From Planctomycetota bacterium (GTDB lineage: Bacteria > Planctomycetota > Brocadiia > JAJRTI01), in the NCBI GenBank assembly GCA_024278415.1, contig JAJRTI010000409.1:1-8192 (forward strand): a stretch of DNA of 8,192 nucleotides, written 5' to 3'. The notes under the pieces are model-generated. The model saw only the letters and a program-made list of their open reading frames with translations. It was not told the DNA's origin and did no database searches. Both the position numbers and the translations under genes were made by a program. Below are positions 1 to 5,584 of the stretch, piece after piece (within the stretch, counting starts at the first letter, position 1; every line of letters starts with the position of its first letter).

Positions 1-25
1 CACTGGTTACTTCACCCCCCATCCC

Positions 26-1969
26 ATGACCCACCCCGCCCCACCCCCTGCTTCATCGCCCGCCGACCTCGTGCTGCGCCAGCGCCGCTTCCTCGCGGTC
101 GAACTTATGGTCGTGCTCGCGGTGCTGGGAGGGATGATTGCCGGCATCATGGCAGCCGCGTGCCTGTCGGATACGAACTCCACGCCTCCCGACTCGCCCC
201 GGCTCGATGCGCTACGGGAGGCCGTGGCCAAGAACCCCAGCGATACCGCGCTCCAGCAGGCCTTCCGGCAAGAAGACCTCCACGTGCGGGAACGCTACTT
301 CACCCAGCGCCGGCGCTTCAAGGCTGGCGCGTGGCTGCTGCTCGTCGTCGCGGTGGGCATCATCTGCTGTGCGCGCTGGTACGCGGCCGCGGACCCGGCC
401 ACGCCTTGGCCGGTGGAGCTGGCCGAGCGCGGCGACACCGACCTGTGGCTTGCCAGACGCGGCTATGCGATAGCCGCGGTTGCCTGCGCGGCCGGCGTTG
501 TCGTCGTCGGCTTCATTGTCTTCGCCGGTGCAGGCGGCCCCTCACTCCCTCCGCTTCAGAAGCCTGCCGCGCCGGCCGCCAAGGTCGCCACCAAGCCGAA
601 AGAACCGGCGCCGGCAGCCACGGCAACCGCCGCCGCCGTTCCGACCACGCCAGCCCCGATCGCGCCGGCAAAGCCCCAGGTGCAACCTGCCGCGACAAAT
701 CCGACAACGCCCAAGCCGAAGCCAGCGCCGGCGGCAGCCGCCAAGCCGGCCGAGGACCACGGCTTCAAGGAGAACTGGCCTTGGCTCCGAGGCGCGAACG
801 CGGGCGTGGTGGAGCCGGCGGACTACCCCACCACGTGGGACGCGAAGGCGGGCAAGAATATCATCTGGAAGACGGACACGCCGGGCACCGGCAAGAGTTC
901 GCCCATCGTGTGGGGCAACCGGCTGTTCTTGACCTGTGGCGACAAGAAGAAGCGAGAGGTCGTGTGCTACGAGCGCAGCAGCGGCAAACTGCTTTGGCGC
1001 GCCGAGATCAAGACGCCCCCCGACGCGGCCAAGGCGCTGGAGGAAGCCGAGCTTGACGTGCCCACGGAAACCACGTACGCCGCGCCCACGCCGGCCACGG
1101 ACGGCGAGCGCGTGTACGCGATCTTCGCCACGGCCGACCTCGCTGCCGTCGATTTCAACGGCAAGGTGCTTTGGGTCAAGAACCTGGGCGTGCCCGACAA
1201 CGCGTACGGCCGCGCATCCTCGCTCATCGCCTACAAGAACCGCGTCATCGTTCAAAACGACGATGGCATGGGCGAACCGGAGAGCAAATCAGCGCTCATC
1301 GCGTTCGACGGCAAGACCGGCGGCCTTGCCTGGCGCACCCCGCGGGAGACCGGCGCGACCTGGAGCAGTCCCATCATCGTGAAGACCCCCGCGGGCCCGC
1401 AGATCATCACCATGGCCGAATGGACGAAGGGCTACGAGCCTGAGTTCGGCACAGAACTCTGGCGCGCGAGCGGCATCTCCGGCGAGATCGCGCCCTCGCC
1501 AGCGTACGCCGATGGCCTCGCGTTAGTAACCAACGAATACGCGATCGCCATGGCCATCAAGGTCGATGGCACAGGCGACGTGAGCGAAACCCACGTCCTG
1601 TGGCAGGCCGAGGAGGGGCTGTCAGATTCGTCGAGCCCCGTCGCCACCGCCAAGCACTTCATGCAAGCCCATAGCGGCGGAGAGGTCACCTGCTACGACG
1701 CCAAATCCGGCAAACTGCACTGGGCCCACGACTACGACGACGCGTTCTACGCGTCCATCGTTGCCGTTGGAGACGTGGCCTACCTCTTTGGCGAGGAAGG
1801 CAACGTCTACCTCCTCAAGCTCGCCGACAAATTCCAGCAAGTCGCCCACATCGACATGGGCGAGGAACTGTACGCCACGCCAGCGTTCGCGGACTCGCAG
1901 ATCTACATGCGCACGGACAAGTCTCTCTACTGCATTGGGAAGAAGGACGGCGTAACCCGGAATGACTAA
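26..1969 (+). CDS. Membrane-anchored PQQ-like beta-propeller repeat protein
   Basis: Protein of 647 residues. Three hydrophobic helices are visible at about residues 24-46, 100-118 and 146-168. They are followed by a Pro/Ala/Lys-rich linker (about 172-242) and then a propeller region (about 248-640). The propeller has recurrent PQQ-repeat features: strands ending in G-K-L-L-W or similar (residues 320-324, 379-383, 562-566), SSPIVWGNRLFLT near 291-303, and YAAPTPATDGERVYA near 351-365. Basic residues before helix 1 (RQRR, 18-21) suggest N-terminus in, helix 3 exiting outward and a periplasmic propeller. RRRFK (96-99) before helix 2 fits this topology less well. Proteins of this style are abundant in Planctomycetota; most are not PQQ-dependent dehydrogenases and their role is unknown (scaffold, BamB-like or sugar-binding are possible). 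No Shine-Dalgarno motif precedes the ATG. The frame is open to the left edge, so a start further upstream cannot be excluded. Family is clear, function is not. Confidence 0.85.
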   Translation: MTHPAPPPASSPADLVLRQRRFLAVELMVVLAVLGGMIAGIMAAACLSDTNSTPPDSPRLDALREAVAKNPSDTALQQAFRQEDLHVRERYFTQRRRFKAGAWLLLVVAVGIICCARWYAAADPATPWPVELAERGDTDLWLARRGYAIAAVACAAGVVVVGFIVFAGAGGPSLPPLQKPAAPAAKVATKPKEPAPAATATAAAVPTTPAPIAPAKPQVQPAATNPTTPKPKPAPAAAAKPAEDHGFKENWPWLRGANAGVVEPADYPTTWDAKAGKNIIWKTDTPGTGKSSPIVWGNRLFLTCGDKKKREVVCYERSSGKLLWRAEIKTPPDAAKALEEAELDVPTETTYAAPTPATDGERVYAIFATADLAAVDFNGKVLWVKNLGVPDNAYGRASSLIAYKNRVIVQNDDGMGEPESKSALIAFDGKTGGLAWRTPRETGATWSSPIIVKTPAGPQIITMAEWTKGYEPEFGTELWRASGISGEIAPSPAYADGLALVTNEYAIAMAIKVDGTGDVSETHVLWQAEEGLSDSSSPVATAKHFMQAHSGGEVTCYDAKSGKLHWAHDYDDAFYASIVAVGDVAYLFGEEGNVYLLKLADKFQQVAHIDMGEELYATPAFADSQIYMRTDKSLYCIGKKDGVTRND

Positions 1970-2047
1970 AACGTAATGAGTAAAACGTAAACCAGAGACA
2001 GGTGTCGTACGCCTGGCTTCTGCTTACGTTTCACGTTTCACGTTTTA
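1967..2047. repeat. Imperfect inverted repeat between gene 1 and the NuoE-NuoF gene
   Basis: The left arm, 1967-1990, begins in the TAA stop codon and holds two copies of TAAAACGTAA (1967-1976 and 1981-1990). The right arm, 2024-2047, is complementary at 19 of 24 positions. The 33-base spacer holds a smaller stem: CAGGTG (1999-2004) pairs with CGCCTG (2010-2015), with one T-G wobble and a five-base loop. The whole could fold as a long hairpin after the first gene and act as a weak terminator or an mRNA-stabilising end. There is no T-tract typical of an intrinsic terminator, so termination is not claimed. Confidence 0.7.
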
Positions 2048-2065
2048 CGCTTTACGCTTTACCCC
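2024..2065 (+). repeat. Heptamer tandem array, consensus TYACGYT
   Basis: Six consecutive 7-base units can be read: TTACGTT, TCACGTT, TCACGTT, TTACGCT, TTACGCT and a degenerate last unit TTACCCC. The array ends in a run of seven C directly before the ATG at 2069, so it takes up the space where a ribosome binding site would be. Short heptameric repeats in intergenic DNA are known from cyanobacteria (STRR-type repeats) and occur in other phyla. Their role is not established. Confidence 0.8.
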
Positions 2066-2068
2066 CCC

Positions 2069-4474
2069 ATGGCAATCATCACCCAAGAGCCTGACACCGT
2101 CAGCGACGCGCTGGCCGCCCCAGCGCCCCCCCCCATCGACCTCCGCGTCGTCGACGACATCGTTGCGCGCATCGGCCGGGACCGGTATGCGACGATCCCG
2201 CTGCTCCAAGCGATCCAGAAGCACTTCGGGTATCTGCCGCAGGACGCGCTGCAACACGCCTGCGAGGTCACGGACATCGCGGCCGCGCAAATCTCCGGGG
2301 TCGCCACGTTCTACTCCCAGTTTCGCCACATGCCCGTGGGCAAGCACCTCGTGAGCGTGTGCCATGGAACCGCCTGCCACGTGGCCGGCGCGGAGCGCGT
2401 GACCAATTCGATTCGGCGCTACCTTGGCATTGAGGGCGAGAACGACACGGACGCGCACAAGCTGTTCACGGTGCAGGGCGTCGCCTGCCTCGGCTGCTGC
2501 TCGCTCGCGCCGGTCATGCGCGTGGACGAGAAGGTCTTCGGCCACCTCACCGCGGAGAGCGCGCCCCAGGCGCTCGAGAAATTCCTCCGCGAGCAAGCCA
2601 AGCCAAAGCCCAAACCGAGGCCCGCACGGGCGCTGAAGCCTGGCGAAAGGCCGGCCGAAATCCGCATCGGCCTCGGCTCGTGCTGCATGGCCAGCGGCAG
2701 CAGCGGCGTCAAGGAAGCGCTCGACGCGGAGATCGAGCGCCTCGGCCTGCCCGCCGTGCTCAAGTGCGGCGGATGCGTGGGCATGTGCCACCGCGTCCCG
2801 CTCGTCGAGTTCATCGGCGACGACGGCGGAATTCGCTACGGCGACGTGACGCCGGGAGTGGTGCGTAACATCGTGCGCCAGCACGTGAAGCCCGCGGGCG
2901 TCTTCAATCGGATCCGCTCCGTAGTCGACCGCGCGAAGCGCCTGCTGCTCGACGACTCCGCGTGGACGCCACCGAAACAGTTCGAGATCGACGACCGCAG
3001 CGGCCCGGTGCGCGCCTTCCTCGGCAAGCAAAAGCACATTGTGCTCGAAGGCTGCGGCGAGATGGACCCGCTCGACCTCGACGAGTACGAGGCCCGCGGC
3101 GGATACGCCGCGCTCCGCAAGGCCGTGCACGAGATGCAGCCCGACGCGGTCATCGAGACCGTGAAGGAAGCGGGCCTGCGCGGCCGCGGCGGCGCAGGCT
3201 TCCCCACCGGCGTCAAATGGGGATTCGTGCGCGCAGCCGCGGGCGACAAGACGTACGTGGTCATGAACGGCGACGAGGGCGACCCCGGAGCGTTCATGGA
3301 TCGCATGCTCATGGAGTCGTACCCGCACCGCGTGCTCGAAGGCCTCACCATCGCCGCGCGCGCGGTCGGCGCGGACGAGGCGTACCTCTACATCCGCGCG
3401 GAGTATCCCCTCGCGCTGGAGCGCGTGCGCGAGGCCATCCAGCAGGCGACCGCGCGCGGATACCTCGGCGACGGCATCCTCGGCTCGGACTTCAGCCTCT
3501 GCATCCACATCATGGAAGGTGCGGGCGCGTTCGTGTGCGGCGAGGAGACCGGGCTGCTCCAGTCGATCATGGGCGAGCGCGGCATGCCGCGGTTCCGCCC
3601 CCCCTACCCCGCGAACTCGGGCCTGTTCGGCAAGCCGACCACGATCAACAACGTCGAAACGTACGCGGCCGTGCCGTGGATCGTGCACCATGGTGCGGAC
3701 GCGTTCCGGCAAATCGGCACGGAGACGAGCAAGGGCACGAAAGTGTTCGCGCTCGCCGGCCGCATCGTGCGCGGCGGGCTCATCGAAGTGCCCATGGGCA
3801 TCACCATCGGCGAGATCGTCGAGGATATCGGCGGCGGCATCCGCGACGGCCGCAAGTTCAAGGCCGTGCAGATCGGCGGGCCGTCCGGCGGTTGCATTCC
3901 CGCGTCGCTGCGCGACCTGAAGGTGGACTACGAGGAACTGACCAAGTACGGCGCGATGATGGGCTCCGGCGGCCTGGTCGTGATGGACGACCGCACGTGC
4001 ATGCTCGACATGGCGCGCTACTTCCTCGAATTCACGCAAACCGAGTCGTGCGGCAAGTGCACCTTCTGCCGCATCGGCACCAAACGCATGCTCGAGATCC
4101 TCGAGCGTCTGTGCGCGGGCGAGGGCAAGGCCAGCGACGTCGACCGCCTCGAAGAACTCGCGCACCGCATCAAACGCACGAGCCTCTGCGGCCTCGGCCA
4201 GACCGCGCCGAACCCGGTGCTTACGACGATCAAGTATTTCCGGGACGAGTACGACGCGCACATCGCCGGAAAATGCCCGGCGAAGAAGTGCGCAGCGCTC
4301 ATCACCTACACCATCACCGACGCCTGCTTCGGCTGCACGCTCTGCGCGCAGCATTGCCCCACCGGCGCCATCGCGATCAAGCCGTACCAACAGCACGAGA
4401 TCGACGACGAGAAGTGCGTGCGCTGCGGCACGTGCGAAGGCGTGTGCCCCGCGAACGCGGTGGAAGTCGAGTGA
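2069..4474 (+). CDS. NuoE-NuoF (HydC-HydB type) fusion, NADH-binding FMN iron-sulfur subunit
   Basis: Cytosolic diaphorase subunit of 801 residues. Domain order: (a) NuoE-like thioredoxin-fold [2Fe-2S] domain, about 25-175, with ligands C98, C103, C140, C144. (b) Second thioredoxin-like domain, about 196-275, as at the N-terminus of HydB proteins, with C205/C206, C233, C236, C240. (c) NuoF core, about 320-640: GRGGAGFPTG (372-381), NGDEGDPGAF (400-409) and the CGEETGLL region (490-497) for FMN and NADH, then an SLBB region. (d) NuoF [4Fe-4S] site C661, C664, C667, C707. (e) Two C-terminal ferredoxin [4Fe-4S] motifs, C753/756/759/763 and C783/786/789/793. The order matches HydB of bifurcating [FeFe] hydrogenases with HydC/NuoE fused in front. 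All core motifs are intact. The likely partner is the flavoprotein at 5585-7561. No Shine-Dalgarno motif is seen; the ATG is chosen because it directly follows the C-run and gives a complete NuoE domain. Confidence 0.93.
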   Translation: MAIITQEPDTVSDALAAPAPPPIDLRVVDDIVARIGRDRYATIPLLQAIQKHFGYLPQDALQHACEVTDIAAAQISGVATFYSQFRHMPVGKHLVSVCHGTACHVAGAERVTNSIRRYLGIEGENDTDAHKLFTVQGVACLGCCSLAPVMRVDEKVFGHLTAESAPQALEKFLREQAKPKPKPRPARALKPGERPAEIRIGLGSCCMASGSSGVKEALDAEIERLGLPAVLKCGGCVGMCHRVPLVEFIGDDGGIRYGDVTPGVVRNIVRQHVKPAGVFNRIRSVVDRAKRLLLDDSAWTPPKQFEIDDRSGPVRAFLGKQKHIVLEGCGEMDPLDLDEYEARGGYAALRKAVHEMQPDAVIETVKEAGLRGRGGAGFPTGVKWGFVRAAAGDKTYVVMNGDEGDPGAFMDRMLMESYPHRVLEGLTIAARAVGADEAYLYIRAEYPLALERVREAIQQATARGYLGDGILGSDFSLCIHIMEGAGAFVCGEETGLLQSIMGERGMPRFRPPYPANSGLFGKPTTINNVETYAAVPWIVHHGADAFRQIGTETSKGTKVFALAGRIVRGGLIEVPMGITIGEIVEDIGGGIRDGRKFKAVQIGGPSGGCIPASLRDLKVDYEELTKYGAMMGSGGLVVMDDRTCMLDMARYFLEFTQTESCGKCTFCRIGTKRMLEILERLCAGEGKASDVDRLEELAHRIKRTSLCGLGQTAPNPVLTTIKYFRDEYDAHIAGKCPAKKCAALITYTITDACFGCTLCAQHCPTGAIAIKPYQQHEIDDEKCVRCGTCEGVCPANAVEVE

Positions 4475-4516
4475 CCAGTGACCAGTAATCAGTAATCAGT
4501 GGTCAGTGGTCAGTGG
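4471..4516 (+). repeat. Heptamer array GTGACCA/GTAATCA/GTGGTCA, foldable as a hairpin
   Basis: Six perfect heptamers run from 4471 to 4512: GTGACCA twice, GTAATCA twice, GTGGTCA twice, then a partial GTGG. The consensus is GTRRYCA, and the unit changes in steps of two. The first unit contains the TGA stop of the NuoE-NuoF gene. TGACCAGTGACCA (4472-4484) pairs with TGGTCAGTGGTCA (4500-4512) at 12 of 13 positions around a 15-base loop, so the transcript could form a stable hairpin right after the stop. The unit differs from that of the array at 2024-2065. Confidence 0.85.
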
Positions 4517-4534
4517 CAGTCCGGCCGAGAGCAC

Positions 4535-4538
4535 GAGG
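4535..4538 (+). promoter_or_regulatory. Shine-Dalgarno GAGG for the small membrane protein
   Basis: GAGG lies seven bases upstream of the ATG at 4546. This decides the start against an in-frame GTG at 4513 that sits inside the heptamer array. It is the clearest ribosome binding site in the window; the four larger genes whose starts are visible have none that is convincing. Confidence 0.6.
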
Positions 4539-4545
4539 CGATTTG

Positions 4546-4824
4546 ATGCTCCACAAGAGACTCAAGCTTGCCGGCAAGGTGTTCCTCTTGCTGGCTGTTC
4601 TGAGTTTGCTGGCGTGGTCTTGCTTCACGCGATCTGGATATGACATGTCGCCTGGCACGACAAAGGCGGAGTGGTACAAGCAACGCCTCAAGGACAAGGC
4701 GCGCAGCGCATCCATCAATATGCGCTTTTCGTTTGTCTTCGGAGCATGCCTCGGCGCAGGTGTCTCGCTGCTTGCGGCAGGCTTCCTTGTTGGCCGGCAG
4801 TCGCAACACACGCACCAAGCCTAG
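4546..4824 (+). CDS. Small two-helix membrane protein, unknown function
   Basis: Predicted protein of 92 residues starting MLHKRLKLAGK. Two hydrophobic segments are visible: one near the N-terminus after a basic stretch (around GKVFLLLAVLSLLAWSC), and one near the C-terminus (around FSFVFGACLGAGVSLLAAGF). A hydrophilic, Lys/Arg-rich loop of about 35 residues joins them. I do not recognise a family. The GAGG site and ATG spacing support a real gene. Its base composition (about 55% GC in one hand-counted line) is lower than the redox genes and resembles the NYN gene that follows. It may be a small inner-membrane protein or an orphan reading frame carried with the NYN island. An antisense reading frame covers the same stretch but has no recognisable features. 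Confidence 0.5.
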   Translation: MLHKRLKLAGKVFLLLAVLSLLAWSCFTRSGYDMSPGTTKAEWYKQRLKDKARSASINMRFSFVFGACLGAGVSLLAAGFLVGRQSQHTHQA

Positions 4825-4849
4825 ACCCACCTGCTACCCCAACGTGAAC

Positions 4850-4877
4850 TTGACATGGCGACTTCACCTGCTATACT
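4850..4877 (+). promoter_or_regulatory. Sigma70-like promoter upstream of the NYN gene
   Basis: A perfect -35 hexamer TTGACA (4850-4855) is separated by 16 bases from TATACT (4872-4877), a five-of-six match to TATAAT. A second TATACT at 4878-4883 is too far for this -35. In GC-rich DNA such a pair is unlikely to be chance. Transcription would begin near 4884, about 72 bases before the NYN start codon, so the terminator-like hairpin lies inside the leader. Confidence 0.65.
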
Positions 4878-4892
4878 TATACTTCAGTTGCG

Positions 4893-4935
4893 CCCCGCTC
4901 GACACGCCGCAAGGCCTCGGGCGGGGTTATTTTTT
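4893..4935 (+). terminator. Intrinsic-terminator-like hairpin in the NYN leader
   Basis: CCCCGCTCG (4893-4901) pairs over nine positions, one of them a T-G wobble, with CGGGCGGGG (4918-4926). Inside the loop, GCC-GCAA-GGC (4906-4915) makes a small stem capped by a GNRA-type tetraloop. TTATTTTTT (4927-4935) follows at once. This is the classic form of a Rho-independent terminator. It lies downstream of the putative promoter and 20 bases upstream of the NYN ATG. It could end the upstream small gene, end a roughly 50-base RNA, or attenuate the NYN gene. Confidence 0.75.
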
Positions 4936-4955
4936 GGCTGGGATGGGCCTTGGCA

Positions 4956-5531
4956 ATGATCGAGCCGACCTCGCCGCGCACCGTCGCATTCGTCGATGGT
5001 CAGAACCTCTTCCACACCGCACGCGAAGCCTTCGGATACGCGTACCCTAACTACGACGTCACCGCTCTGGCGAAGGCGGTCTGCCACGACAGAGGATGGT
5101 GTCTGGCTCAGGTGCGGTTCTATACGGGCGTGCCGAGGCTCCAGGACGACCCCTTCTGGCACGACTTCTGGCGGCAGAAGCTCGCCCTCATGGGCCGACA
5201 CGGGGTGCACATTTTTTCCCGGCACTTGCGCTACCGCACCCGCCACATCACCCTGCCCGATGGCTCCAGACACTCGTTAATGACCGGCGAGGAAAAAGGG
5301 ATCGACGTTCGGATCGCCATCGATATTGTTCGGTTGGCGCACCGCCGGAACTACGATGTGGCGTTGATCTTCAGCCAAGACCAAGACCTCTCAGAAGTGG
5401 CCGCAGAGATTCGATCCATTGCTCGCGAGCAGGATCGATGGATCAAAGTTGCGTCTGCTTTCCCTGTGAGTGCCGCGTCCCACAACCGTCGGGGAGTGGA
5501 CAAGACAGACTGGATTCCAATCACGCGGTAA
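4956..5531 (+). CDS. NYN domain (PIN-like, LabA/DUF88 type) putative ribonuclease
   Basis: Protein of 191 residues. NYN hallmarks: a first strand with FVDGQN (12-17, Asp14), KGIDVRIAIDI (114-124, Asp117 and Asp123), and IFSQDQDLSE (138-147, Asp142 and Asp144). Together these supply the acidic metal-binding cluster of PIN-like nucleases. The family is expected to cleave RNA; no substrate can be read from the sequence. The C-terminal third (WIKVASAFP, then RRG and DWIPI) is a conserved extension in this subgroup as I remember it. An in-frame TTG at 4950 is possible, but the ATG is preferred. The upstream GGGATGGG (4940-4947) is only a weak ribosome binding site. The gene has its own promoter and a terminator-like leader, and its GC (about 53-57% in two hand-counted lines) is below that of its neighbours, suggesting transfer. 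Nothing links it functionally to the redox genes on either side. Confidence 0.88.
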   Translation: MIEPTSPRTVAFVDGQNLFHTAREAFGYAYPNYDVTALAKAVCHDRGWCLAQVRFYTGVPRLQDDPFWHDFWRQKLALMGRHGVHIFSRHLRYRTRHITLPDGSRHSLMTGEEKGIDVRIAIDIVRLAHRRNYDVALIFSQDQDLSEVAAEIRSIAREQDRWIKVASAFPVSAASHNRRGVDKTDWIPITR

Positions 5532-5584
5532 GTCTACGATGCTTGTCTCGACCCTCGTGACTACCGCCCTAAGCGCCCACGGCA

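Noticed and set aside
542..1255. Antisense reading frame over the linker and propeller of gene 1
   Set aside because: Arg/Gly-rich low-complexity product typical of a shadow frame; the sense strand carries propeller repeats.
1967..2065. CRISPR array or intrinsic terminator
   Set aside because: Units are seven bases with no spacers, so this is not CRISPR; the stem is not followed by a T-tract, so intrinsic termination is not supported.
2045..4396. Very long antisense reading frame across the NuoE-NuoF gene
   Set aside because: Its product is a low-complexity Ala/Arg/His/Asp-rich string with no motifs. It is the mirror of codon bias in a GC-rich gene with strong, ordered domains on the plus strand.
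2069..4474. Genuine respiratory complex I subunits NuoE and NuoF
   Set aside because: The extra thioredoxin-like domain, the two C-terminal ferredoxin motifs, the NuoE fusion and the absence of other nuo genes point to a soluble HydB/SfrAB-type system.
2962..4488. Long plus-strand reading frame overlapping the NuoF part in another frame
   Set aside because: Arg/Pro/His-rich composition and no recognisable fold; the overlapping frame encodes intact NuoF motifs.
4503..4830. Two overlapping minus-strand reading frames opposite the small membrane protein
   Set aside because: No helices, motifs or ribosome binding site; the plus-strand frame has both hydrophobic segments and a GAGG site.
5557..5563. 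Single GTGACTA near the right border of the NYN island as a partner repeat of the GTGACCA array
   Set aside because: One seven-base unit with a mismatch is expected by chance; it does not make a target-site duplication.
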